64,000 bases of DNA from Kuschelorhynchus macadamiae (Eukaryota > Arthropoda > Insecta > Coleoptera > Curculionidae): NCBI GenBank assembly GCA_030620095.1, contig JAUTXW010005178.1:1054001-1118000 (forward strand). Direction: 5' to 3'. Position numbers and translations under genes: made by a program. Each line of letters opens with the position of its first letter. The stretch's first letter is position 1. Positions 20,369-31,271 of the stretch are shown here, one piece after another. Below the pieces are notes generated by a model. It made no database searches and had not been told where the DNA came from. It saw only the letters and a list, made by a program, of their open reading frames with translations.

Positions 20369-20644
20369 TATATCCTTTCTCACGAGCAATGTCACCTTCA
20401 AGTACGATGCCCTTGGTTCCCACCGTATCGGATGTCGGTTATCTCAAGGAGACGGCGTGTACCGAGACGCCTCGTCAGCAGAATCTGCCCAGCAAGCAAG
20501 TTCCCACTGACGCAGCATTCGTCTTTCATATAAATAGTGTAAATTGTAAATAAAATCATGATTCGTTTTTAAGCTTCTATACTGTTAGTTTAATTTTGAT
20601 TTTGTAAATAAAAAATATTTTTTAAAAAGTGAATTTTAAGTCGA

Positions 20645-20652
<8 letters not shown>
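20369..20652 (+). repeat. 3' LTR
   Basis: This repeat of 284 bp is identical to the 5' LTR except for three substitutions (about 99% identity). It ends GATATA and merges into the TA tract at 20653. Confidence 0.88.

Positions 20653-20722
<70 letters not shown>
20653..20722. repeat. (TA)n microsatellite, right flank of LTR element
   Basis: A pure TA tract that is the other half of the tract at 12316-12401. Confidence 0.9.
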
Positions 20723-20726
<4 letters not shown>

Positions 20727-20939
20727 GCTAGTCGTAAATGCGGCAATGAATCTTCGCATAAGTAAAACAGCAGGAAAGACTCCGGATGCCGTAAATCATT
20801 TTTAATTCATAGAGGTGTCGACCATTGTTCAGAATCACGTTTTTTTCTTTCTTCGATCCCCTGGACGTAGATTTTTACAGCGACCTCTGTCGAAATCATA
20901 AGTTAAGTAGCTTTTTGTTAATTTAAGTTAAGTAGTTTT

Positions 20940-23440
20940 TTGTTTGATAGATTGCAGATAGATACCAGACCCTTTAAGCTTAACTTAATCCAGGTCTATG
21001 CCCCGTACTCTGAACACACAGATGCCGAGGTGGAGATGTTCTATAAAGATGTACAAAAAGCAGTTGATCAAACGAAGTTTCAGGATGTGACAATAGTGAT
21101 AGGAGACTTCAACGGCAAAGTAGGAGAAGGAAAAGACATGGACGTTGTTGGAGAGTTTGGCTTCGGTGTAAGGAACGATAGAGGGGATAGAATTGTCCAA
21201 TTCTGCCGAGTGACAGTGATGAACACCTATTTTAAATTGCCTCCTAGACGACTCTACACGTGGAAAGCCCCAGCAGATAAACCAGATAGAATTATACGGA
21301 ATCAAATAGACTATATCATAATAAAGAAAAGATTCCGTAATAGTATAACATCAGTTAAAACATATCCAGGAGCAGACAGTGATGAACACCTATTTTAAAT
21401 TGCCTCCTAGACGACTCTACACGTGGAAAGCCTTAGGAGATAAACAAGATAGAATTATACGGAATCAAATAGACTATATCATAATAAAGATAAGATTCCG
21501 TAATAGTATAACATCAGTTACAACATATCCAGGAGCAGACGTACCAAGTGACCACGTCCTCTTAGCAGCCGTAATAAACCTTCGTCTAAGGGTCAATAAG
21601 CCACAACGCAGAACACCACGAATGGATTTCAAAAAACTACTTGAACCTGAAACGAAACATCAAGTTGCTCAAGATCTGGCTAATCATTTTCGAGATTGCA
21701 ACAATGGAGAACATGAAACTTCACAAGAAAAATGGAAGAACATCAAAGATATCACACAAAGCGTGACCAAAACATACCTTAAAAGAGAAGGAAATCAGAA
21801 GTTGAAGAAGAGATGGATGACAGATAAAATACTCGAAATGATGGAAGAAAGAAGAAAATTGAAGAATAAAGATACCGAAGGATATAAGGAGAAACACAAG
21901 GAAATCCGAAGAGAAATAAGAAGGGCTAAAGAAGAATGGTACACCAAAGAATGCATGGAGATTGAAAACTTGGAACGGAAACACGATACTTTCGCTCTTC
22001 ACAACAAAATAAAAACAACCACTGGCCTTGGTTATCGAACAAATCTTTCTGTATTAACAGACGACTCTGGTAACTTGGTGAACAGCACAGAAGAAAAACT
22101 CAATGTCTGGAAGGAGTACGTAAGTAAACTCTTTGATGATGTCAGAAATGCAAATCGTGAAGAAACACAACCTCTCCTAGGACCACCTATAACAAAGCAT
22201 GAAGTGGAAAAAGCAATGGCAAGAATGAAGAACGGAAAAGCCTGTGGCCCATACGAAATACCGGTAGAAGTGCTGAGGCTGTTTAATGGAGAGGGCATGG
22301 ATCATCTACTCAAGCTTTTCGGAGCCATTTATGAGTCCAGAAATCTGCCGGAGGAGTGGCTCACGTCGATCTTTATTGTTCTACCCAAAAAACCAACGGC
22401 GCGTAAATGTGAAGAATACAGAACCATCAGTTTAATGAGTCATACACTGAAATTATTCCTGAAAATTATACATGAGCGCATATAGAAATGGATTGGGGAC
22501 GAGGGAAGCACTTTTCGCAGTGCATGTTCTAATACAACGCTGTAGGGACACGAATTGTGATGTATATGCATGTTTTGTTGACTTTGAGAAAGCGTTTGAC
22601 AAGGTTAAACAAATAAAACCTGTACTGCAGACAGAAGGCTGCAGTAAGAGTAGATGATGGACTGACGGATGAGATAAACATTCGACGAGGAGTCCGTCAG
22701 GATTGTGTGTTATCACCCCTGCTATTCAATGTGTATTCGGAGGAACTCTTTGCCGATGCAATTGAAGATCTTTCAGAAGGCATTTCTGTGAATGGAGAAC
22801 ACATCAACAATATCCGATACGCTGATGACACCATTCTTTTGGTAGACACCTTTGAGGGTATGCAAGCACTATTGGAACGATTGGCAGAACATGGTAGTGA
22901 ATACCGTCTCAACTTAAATGCCAAAAAAAAACCAAATACATGATTATTAGTAAAAATAATCATGTCAATCAACAATTAGTCATTAATAACAAGGCGATAC
23001 AGAGTAGACCATATTGCATACTTAGGATGCTTGTTAAATGATGACTGGGACCATTCAAGAGAAATTCGTCAGAGGATAGAGAAAGCAAGATCAGTCTTTC
23101 TTAGAATGAGGTCAGTGTTAAGCAGCAATTCTCTCAGCCTCCAACTGCGGAGAAGAATTGTAAGCTGTTATGTGTGTTCGGGTTGCTGTAAGGTGTTGAA
23201 TCTTGGACACTAACGGAGGCTACTTGCAGAAGAGTTGAAGCGTTTGAAATGTCGGTGTACCGCCGCATCCTTAAAATCAGTTGGGTAGATCATATCACCA
23301 ATGAAGAGGTAATAAGAAGAATGGGCCTTCAGTCAACAGAAGTACTGAAAACTATCAAGAAAAAGAAGCTCTTCTATTTTCCGAGGAGAGAAATATGCTT
23401 TATTACAGCTCATCATGCAAGGCAAAATTAAGGGAAGAAG
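20940..23440 (+). pseudogene. RTE-type endonuclease-reverse transcriptase, broken
   Basis: The endonuclease region includes LIQVYAPYSEHTDAE and VIGDFNGKVGEG (20985-21135) with RNQIDYIII. After a duplicated segment, the fold ends in VPSDHVLL (21541-21564). A charged linker leads to the reverse transcriptase: MKNGKACGPYEIPVEVL, PKKPTARKCEEYRTISLMSH, RNGLGTREALF, VDFEKAFDKV, GVRQDCVLSPLLFNVY and YADDTILL, the last holding the catalytic Asp pair (22819-22842). About 15 codons are missing at 22480 and about 25 at 22610, each with a frame change. Downstream blocks such as IAYLGCLLNDD and MSVYRRILKISWVDHITNEEV continue in shifted frames. Active relatives encode one such protein of about 1000 residues. 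This copy is dead. Confidence 0.82.
21214..21539 (+). repeat. 163-bp direct tandem duplication in the LINE
   Basis: Positions 21214-21376 are repeated at 21377-21539, both starting CAGTGATGAACACC and ending GGAGCAGA, with about six differences. Because 163 is not a multiple of three, the duplication alone shifts the reading frame. Confidence 0.85.
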
Positions 23441-23566
23441 AGGACCAGTAGTTTGGAATGACATCTATTGAATTGTTCCGGGCAGCTGTGACCAGGGTAA
23501 CCATGGCGATGATGATTGCCAACGTTCACTGAGCGGATACGGCACCAGGAAGAAGAAGAAGTTTTT

Positions 23567-24029
23567 TGTTAATTATTCGATTATATCACACAAATCTGAA
23601 TCCAAAGCACCATTGAAACGTTCCCAGAAAAGGCCATTTTTTCCTTCCTCCCATTTTTTTTGTAACTTCGGGGTTAGTTTTCGTGAACAAATTTACATTT
23701 GCTTATTTTGCCCCCTTTGCCAAAAATCAGCCAGCACTGATAAATTTAAATATGGAGTCTTTAGTAAAAATTTAAGTAATTTGAATTTAAAATTATACAG
23801 AGAGAATGGAAAAAGAGAAACTATAATGAAAATGCAGATTTAAATATTTTATTGCATTTCGAAGGTAAAAACTACTGATAAAATTGGTAAATTCTGTGTT
23901 AAATAAATTTATTTTTTTAGAAAATATCTATTTTTCACTACCGGATGTTTCACGACTTACGGGTAAATCATAGAATAAGATTTATATTATCGTGCAAAAG
24001 TCTGAAGACCAATATTTATCAGAAAATTC
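23567..24029. other. Noncoding stretch
   Basis: Nothing recognisable. A 76-codon frame at 23613-23843 has no family resemblance or composition that would support a gene. Confidence 0.45.
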
Positions 24030-24450
24030 TATGACAGAAGGCATTTTAACAAGAACAATAAGCATTTCTGGGCAACTCAAAATCCCCATGGGGCAAAAAG
24101 CAGGGCTATAGGTCTTTGCATGTGTAATGTATTCTACTAAAAAGTTATTGGACGTTGAGTTAAATTTTATCGGAAGGCTGCTATTTATGTTTTTTTATTT
24201 TTTATATGAAGTAGAGTAGTTTTCACAGAATATTCCATTTCGCCAGTATAATAAGATTATTTGCGATCAAGATGGCACACCTCCCCATAACATTCAACTC
24301 TAACCAATTCCAATTTTCTTAAAAACCAGTATAATTTATCGATAGAGAGGCACGGGCCCATTCGCTGACCAGCAAAATACCCTGATCTTATTCCACTAGA
24401 TAATATTTTGTGGGGTGGAAAGGGCAAAGTTTATTTTAATAGGACACTTA
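24030..24450 (+). pseudogene. mariner-type transposase fragment
   Basis: Blocks of a DD34D/E transposase occur in the normal order on the plus strand. NKHFWATQNPH (about 24055) is followed by KAAIYVF. Then comes DQDGTPPHN at 24265-24291, matching the QDGAPPH catalytic-Asp block. IERHGPIR, a stop, PAKYPDLIPLDNILWG (24340-24418) matches the RGPIEWPARSPDLTPLDFFLWG block with the third catalytic Asp. The blocks lie in different frames with stops. The N-terminal DNA-binding part and the C-terminus are missing. It is a dead fragment. Confidence 0.75.
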
Positions 24451-25694
24451 ATTTAATAAGTTTACGACAGAAGATTGAACACAAAATTTTAATTTTAATT
24501 AACGAGTATCGTTTTTATATTAGCAACGCACTTCATAAATTAAGCAAATTATGTTAAGAGCATTTTATTGTTTTTTTTTTCTTAATATATTATGTTCATG
24601 CATTTATTTAAATCTGTTTGGCTTTTATGGCTTGCTAGACCTAAGAAGAGATGCTCAGTCTCATTTAAAATAAAGCTTTACAGTCGGATTGTTCATAAAC
24701 CACTTATGCAAACATAGACAAAGTATATTTTTAAAAAGAGCAAAACGAGGAGATAATATATATATATAATCAAAATTTAACAAATGATATTTTTCTTCCG
24801 TTTTTTCTATGTTCTTTATAGCAGCTTTTGATATACATATTTCCTAAACAAACGATACGTTTGATACATAATTATACAAATTCCAAGGGAACTAAGTTTT
24901 AAAAATACGAAATTTACTTTAGATCACTAATAAGATTAAAATAAAAAAGTGCTTTAATTTGACACATTTTTAATCGCTACTACGCCACTGGATCTCAGGG
25001 AAATTCGGACTTTCCATGGATATTTTTATGTAGCAATTTTCCGGCCCTCGAGCTATCGGTTGTGTCCGAAGAGATGACGAGAGGTCGCGGGTTAAGTAAC
25101 TTCTGCGGGCCCCACGTCTCGCTCCCTCTTTTATTTTTTATCTTCAAACGTCATAAGCGATTATTAATACTTGTGCCTTTTATATCAGTTTTCGCCCTTA
25201 AGGCGGGATAAATGACGATTTAGTTTGACGAATTGCAGATAATTCTGTAAAATGTTTGAAAGACAAATAATGAAATTTAAATTATGTTAAACTTATTTTC
25301 TTCTCTCATGGCTAGTGTTGGTACATGATAATAACATTGATACTAACAATAAATATTAATACGTACCTGTGTTGCTTACACCAATCCAGTTTAATGCCAC
25401 AAAAATATTTGTAATAAATAAATTACTGGGGTAAACAATAGGCCTTGTAAATGCAAGAATGTACCGTTCAGGTCTATGCATCAGTGGCGTAGCCAATGAG
25501 AGGCAGGGGGTGGCGAATGTCCTCGAGGTTTTGAAATTTAGTTTAGTCTGGTAAACCAGAAAAGTTAGCTATTGATAAGTATAACAGAATTTAGTAGATA
25601 AACTTTACATTACTAACTCATTAAATACAGGGTGTACCCTATATGTAGCTTTAAAAGAAAGTAATTATACTTTCTCCTGGTATACCACTGATAT

Positions 25695-25698
<4 letters not shown>
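24451..25698. other. Noncoding stretch with two outward-facing CAGTGGCGTAG termini
   Basis: No gene is visible. CAGTGGCGTAG, a common transposon terminus, appears on the minus strand at 24979-24990 and on the plus strand at 25482-25492. Both point outward, so they are not the two ends of one element. A G+C-richer patch (25040-25130) lies between them. A hairpin-like CGCCCTTAAGGCGGG lies near 25193. Confidence 0.4.

Positions 25699-25751
<53 letters not shown>
25699..25751. repeat. (TA)n microsatellite
   Basis: A pure TA tract about 50 bp long. Confidence 0.9.
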
Positions 25752-25754
<3 letters not shown>

Positions 25755-26569
25755 TATGTTAATAATGATAGTTTAAAACATCTTAAATTTGCTATTTATG
25801 GACAGTTGACAAAATTGATTATCATAGTGTCACTCACTCTTTGAAGAAAAAATCGATATTATCAAAAAAGTTAAAATATTTCAGAAATCCTGTAGGCCGC
25901 TTAATTTAGTCTAACTTGTACTATTATGCTTATTATGTTTAGACACAAGACTTTGCTCATAAATTGGTAAGCTTTCGTATTTTGGGTTAATATTTTAATT
26001 TGTTGTGCAGCATTTTAATCAGTTCATTGCAAATCAACATATCTAATAAATATGAATGGCGAAGATTCACACGCTGCGTTTATTCCTGCAGAACTTTTAG
26101 GTTTTTAGGCCAAGAAGGCGGGTGGTAACTCGATTTTTTTAGTCAAACCTTTGTATTTATAGGCCGAGACAACGAAGTTGGAAAACAAAAATTAGTTTTA
26201 TTTCAACCTAAATTTTTCATTAGATTACGGTCTTGGGCCATGTGTACAATATTTGGGTGGATATTCAAGTTTTTTTTTAAATTAAAAAATTAATGTAGGG
26301 TAAAATGAGTTATTTGTATTTTGATTTTGTTTTGTTAGAAATAATTCCCTTGTATAAAATTCTATTCTTGCTAATAAATACATACAAAGATTAAAATTTA
26401 AAAAAAACTGTAATACCTCATATTTGGAAAAAGAAGCCAGGGACCCACCACAGGACATTTCAGTATGTTTATGCCAGACTGAAAGATATATGCCTTAAAA
26501 GGAAGGCTAGATGTAACCTCGGCATGTATACACAGCCCAGAAGGTGATAAAATGTATCCAAGAGACGTA
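25752..26569. other. Noncoding stretch
   Basis: A+T-rich sequence with no recognised family on either strand. Confidence 0.45.
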
Positions 26570-28320
26570 CAGGGTGGTACAATAATAGAAGACGTCAGCT
26601 GTAGCTCGGGAACTGTTAATGACAGAACTTAAGGAAAAAAATATTTATAGGTAAATTGGCCAAGAGAAATCGCTGTAAATTATTTTCAGGTTTAAAAGTT
26701 GGATGCTAGGGGGTGTAACAGCAACATAAAAGTGTAAATGCCAATTTTCTCTTAAATTTCCATAATTGAGGTATGTTGAAAATGTAAATATTTTATTTTT
26801 CAACCAATTACGCATTTTTTTGCTTCAGATTATTTTTGTCTATTTTCAAAAATAACAAAGTGGAAATTATTATTATAAAATTTTAGAAAAACAAAAAACA
26901 AGGCTCCAATAGAAACTTTAGTTATCCTGCATAACTGTAAAGAACAAAACTTAACAAAGGAACAAAACAAAAAATACTAAACCTCAGTCTTATCACCCCA
27001 TAAGCTTGGCAATTAAATAGCTAAAGCTAGGGCGAGGCAGGGCAGGACTCGGCTTGGGCAAAAAATTAAACAGAGTTCTACCTTACTTCAGTGAAACGAT
27101 GAAATGAACTTAGAACTAACAATAAACTAACAACAAATATATTTAAAATTACTGAAAACTACTTAAGGTAAAAAGATTTAGTATATGCGACTCGACCTAC
27201 TGCAAGAAATGATATGGTGGACCGTATTGGGGATACCATCCAAATTATGTCTATAGCAGAAGTGAAGACTGCAGTTCAATCGACACAGGAAAGATTGCAA
27301 CTTTGTATTGACAATGACGGCCGGCATTTTGAGCATTTACGAAAGTAGTTTTCAGTAATTTTAAATATATTTGTTGTTAGTTTATTGATAGTTGTTAGTT
27401 CATTTCGTCGTTTTTCTTTTGTTGTTTCACGGAAGCCAGATAGAACACGGTTTAATCTTTTTTACAAAACCGAGTCCTGCCCTGCCTCGCCCCAGCTTTA
27501 GCTATTTTATTGCGGAGCTTATGTGATTATTAGATTGAGTTTTAGTATCTTTTGTTTTGTTCCTTTGTTAAGTTTTGTTCTTTAAAGTTATGCAAGATTA
27601 CTAAAATTTCTACTAGAGCCTTGATTTTTTCCAGTTTTCTAGTTTTCCTAAAATTCTAGAATTAATTGAAATAAGAGATAAAAATAATTTCCACTTAGCC
27701 ATTCTCTCTTTTTCTCCTCTACAAGAAGGCAAGGTCAATTTTCCAACCCCACGTTTCGGATTTGGGGGACCATCATCAACTTTCTTAATTTAAATGCGGA
27801 CCCGGATTTTTTATTTCACTATTGAGTGTCCTTTATAACTACCAAATAAACTTTGATGTAAAAGTCATAGCATACCATTTGATTTTTTGACCACTAACGA
27901 AATCATTACGGTACAGTTTATGACTCCACGAGTAGAGCAAATAAAAACACTTTTTTGCGGCACCAGGTTGAATAAAATCAGTTCATCCAAAATACATTTG
28001 AAAGTAAAAATGTTTGACCTTCCCTCGCCACTTGATTTTTAAAAATATACAAAAATGGTCTGAAGCAAAAAGTGCATAATTAGTTAGAGAATATAATGCT
28101 TATATTTTCAATATACTTCATTTATAGAAATTTCAGAGCAAATTGGCATTTACACTTTTCTGTTGCTGTTACGCCCCCTAACGGCCAACTTTCGAACTTG
28201 AAAATAATTTACAGCAATTTCTCTTGGTCGATTTACCTATAAATATGTTTTCCTTAAGTTCTGTCCTTAACGGTTCCCGAGCTTCAACCGACGTCCTCTA
28301 TTATTGGACCACCCTCTATA
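26570..28320. mobile_element. Foldback element with long inverted arms
   Basis: The ends AGGGTGGTACAATAATAGA (26571-26589) and the reverse complement of 28300-28317 match, and the match continues inward for hundreds of bases. Landmarks such as CAGCAATTTCTCTTGG, the TTACGCCCCCTA block and the GGCAGGGCAGGACTCGG block occur in both arms. Each arm is about 0.6-0.9 kb with roughly 80% identity by eye. The centre (27184-27348) is a transposase C-terminus. This is an internally deleted derivative of a larger transposon. A second, end-truncated copy is at 45258-46856. Confidence 0.8.
27184..27348 (+). pseudogene. Transposase C-terminus stranded at the centre of the foldback element
   Basis: A 54-codon frame reads without a stop to a TAG at 27346-27348. 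It contains RPTARNDMVDRIGD, SIAEVKTAVQSTQERLQLC and IDNDGRHFEHL. The closing C..(N/E)(D/N)G.HFEHL block is characteristic of the C-terminus of mariner/DDE_3-type transposases of the kind seen at 24030-24450. There is no start codon context and no catalytic core, so it is not a functional gene. It records which family the foldback element descends from. Confidence 0.65.
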
Positions 28321-29148
28321 TATTATAAACAAACAGACCAATGTTATCTATCTATGGACATACAAATGCCACATGTTTAAAATTACTTGTGTGCAAATAG
28401 AGTACACGTGGCAATTAGTGTTAATAGACATATATAATGAAGATTACTGGTCTATGGAAATCTGAGGCAGAATCCTGAAGTTATGTCACAGGTTCTAGAA
28501 TCTTTTAATGTGTAGGGCGGCAGGTAGATCCAAAAAAAAATATCATTCTCTTTATTTACGAATCAACTATAGACCCAGAGATACTCCGAGTTAAATGTAT
28601 ATGGAGCATGCATTTTTTTGAGGTGATGTAAAAAGTGTATCTATATTACAAAAGGGAATAAGACTTTTTTAGTTTTTTTTTTGACAAAATCTATTTGGTA
28701 CTGCTAGGTGGATCGGACTCGTTAGGATAGTACCAGCTTTGTTAATCAAACCATCATTAAAGCCATAAAAATAATAAAAAGAGACAAAAGTCGGGAGGCC
28801 AAAAATCAGAAATATCAGTTATTTCTCTAGAATCGAGTCGCCGTCGGCGTCGCCACGTCGTCTCAGTATGCGTTGATAAGTAACTTAATTAACATATTGC
28901 CATGCGCATTGTCACTATATTAAGAATTTCTTACGCATGGAACACAATGGAGCGTCCATATTTGTTTCACGTAACTAATTTACAAAAACGAAACTTATAA
29001 AAAAACTACCCATTTGTGGTACAAAAAAATTGGTGAAAATTTTAACGTTGGAACTAAATATAACCGTTTATAACCTATATTTCAAAAAAGTTTCTAAAAA
29101 AACACCGAAAAATACACAAAGAAAAATGAAGTTTGACGTAGGGTAAAT
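28321..29148. other. Noncoding stretch
   Basis: I see no gene. A G+C-richer patch at 28830-28870 (CGCCGTCGGCGTCGCCACG) stands out in the A+T-rich surroundings without a recognised role. Confidence 0.4.
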
Positions 29149-31271
29149 GTGGGTGAGATGCCGCGGAGTACATTTCGGCAACATCGCCGCCTTCTAAACA
29201 GACGATTTTGTTTATGTGTGATCAGTTGGAGGTTAAGATTGACAAACATATCACACCGCTAGGAATTAAGCGGTTAATTTATGAAATATTTGACGTATTT
29301 GTTGAAATTATATCCAGGTAAGTTAAAAAATGTATACAGTGTACGTTATACAGCCGAAAATTATACATTCAAACGAATAAAATTGATTTTGCTCTTTGTG
29401 AAAGATTTACAATCAGTAAGGTTATGTTTTTACCGGTTTTTTATTGTCGGCGTCATATATTAGGGATAGATACCGCAAACGATTATAGGAGAGATGGCGC
29501 GTTAATTAGAGGTATTGTTTTAGGTGGAAATGCCGTGTAAATATATAAAAAAGTCTAACAGAGGGACTTGGACCCAGGAAAATTTAAATACTGCCATACG
29601 TTGGATAAGGGACGATCAGACTTCCATACGAGAGGTGGGTAGAATCTGCAACATACCACAACGAACGTTAAGATTAAAAAACAATTTTTTTGAAAAGGGT
29701 ATACATGGGCTGTCATCATATCTTAGCCAAGAATTAGAAAAGAAAATCGTGGGGCACATTAAAGCTCTTCAGAAAGCGGGTTTTCTTCCTACTGTCAAAA
29801 CTGTAAAACAAATGGCCTGCACCTTAGCGCAACGACTGGGATTGAAAGCCAAATTTAACGCTGAAAAGGAAGAAGCTAGTGTCCATTGGTACCGGTCGTT
29901 TATCGAAAGGAATTCGGAGTTAAGTTTAAGAGCAAGAGGAATATCAACTGCGAGGGCAGAAGGTATGAATAAGAAAAAAGTTGAAGAATACTGCATTTAA
30001 GCTTTTAGAACGCGTTTATGAAGAAAACAACGTTTTTGATAAACCAGGTAATATTTTTAATGTCGCCGAGTCGGGCCTTCAGTTGAATAATGTCCCAGGT
30101 AAAGTCATTACGGCAAAAGGAAACAAAGAAGTGCATACAGTAACTTCTGGGAAAAAGGGATAGACAGTCACTGTTATAGCGTGCTGTAACTCAGAAGGAA
30201 ATTTTTTACCTCCCTACTACATACTTAAAAGAGTAAACAAAAAATGGAATTTGAAGATGGCATGCCATTTGGTTCTGTTCTGGTTATGAACCGCAAATCT
30301 GCTTATGTCAATAATGAGTTATTTTTTGATTGGATGAAAAACCATTTTACCCCTCGCAAGCCACAAGGAAAGGCTGTTTTAATTTTTGACGGACATGGAT
30401 CGCATATAAGCGTGGATTGCCTTGAGTTTGCGGTAGAAAATGATATTTGTTTGGTTTGTCTACCAAGTCATACCACGCACTATCTACAGCCCCTCGATCG
30501 AAGTTTTTTTAAACCACTGAAATTGTATTTTTATCAGGCTTGCGACCAGTGGATCAAAACACATCAAGGCAGGCGACTCAGTCGTATGCAATTTGGCGCA
30601 CTGCTAAATAGTGCATGGTCTCGCGCAGCTACAGCTGCAACGGCAGTTAATGGTTTTCGTGCTACTGGGGCATTTCCCTTAATCCACAGTCAATACAGGA
30701 TCACGCTTTCAGCGTATCAGACCTACAAGTAGCTTATGCACAAAATCTTGGCGACCAACAAACAGCAACTGAAACCTGCAATACCGAAAATGAAGAGGAG
30801 CCTCTAAATCCACCGCAAAAAGCTCCCTAATATCATTACAGAACCTTAACCTTCTACTTCGGCTCACCCTGTCAAAATGTTGGTACAGATATCACCAGTT
30901 CCTATTCTTCTTACTTCTAAAAAGTGCAGAAAACAATCCGCTGCACATTTAACTAGCCCAAGCTATATTGAAAATAAAAAAGGCATTTAGCGAAAGTCGC
31001 TCAAGTTAAAAGAAAGATGTAATGTTATTTTCCATAAGCCATCTCTCCCATATACTATGCGGCGACTCACCCACGTCGTGTAGGAAAGATGGCCAAATGT
31101 ATTGGTGAAAGAAAATATGTTTATTTATTACTGCATTTTTTTAAATTCATAATTGTTACAGTTTTATATTTGAATAAACATCCTAAAATAATATTTGTTT
31201 TTAATTCCGTGATATTTCATTGCATATAAAAGTTCTGACGATTTATAAAAATCTGCGGCATCTCTCCCACG
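29149..31271 (+). mobile_element. pogo/Tigger-like DNA transposon relic
   Basis: The left motif GTGGGTGAGATGCCGC (29149-29164) is matched in reverse complement at 31254-31270 (GCGGCATCTCTCCCAC). A further inner copy is at 31060-31078 (GCGGCGACTCACCCAC). The transposase relic lies between them on the plus strand. The exact ends and TA duplication are not certain. Confidence 0.65.
29530..30732 (+). pseudogene. pogo/Tigger-like transposase, broken and missing its first catalytic Asp
   Basis: The N-terminal part (29530-29997) carries a pipsqueak/CENP-B-type helix-turn-helix (RGTWTQENLNTAIRWI, IREVGRICNIPQRTLR), then a TKMACTL-like second DNA-binding segment. A frameshift near 29985 leads to the DDE core. 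FNVAESGLQLN (30056-30090) stands where relatives have NVDETG, so the first catalytic Asp is Ala. The second Asp is present in LIFDGHGSHIS and the third in YLQPLDRSFFKPLK. A TAG at 30161-30163 and a frameshift near 30240 add further breaks. The C-terminal FRATGAFPL block is typical of the family. Pogo-type enzymes move elements at TA targets. The gene is dead by four independent criteria. Confidence 0.85.

Larger units (their letters stand above)
12402..20652 (+). mobile_element. Errantivirus-like LTR retrotransposon (Ty3/gypsy with env)
   Basis: Two 284-bp LTRs (12402-12685, 20369-20652) differ by only three substitutions. Between them are a tRNA-Ser-type primer binding site, gag, a pol read one frame back from gag, env, and a purine tract (AATGGGGGAG) just before the 3' LTR. 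The gag-pol-env order and the spliced env match insect errantiviruses, which can act as endogenous retroviruses. Pol carries a premature stop and a frameshift, so this copy cannot move alone. The element is inserted in (TA)n; errantiviruses are known to prefer alternating pyrimidine-purine targets. The tract hides the target duplication. Confidence 0.93.
20724..23566 (+). mobile_element. RTE-like LINE relic
   Basis: The relic begins next to the TA tract and ends in GGATACGGCACCAGGAAG followed by AAG repeats, the typical RTE-type 3' end. About 215 bp at the start is noncoding. The single ORF with endonuclease and reverse transcriptase is broken by a 163-bp duplication, deletions and frameshifts. 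Confidence 0.8.

Noticed and set aside
23613..23843. 76-codon frame after the RTE-like relic
   Set aside because: No motif or homologue is recognised; it is compatible with chance.
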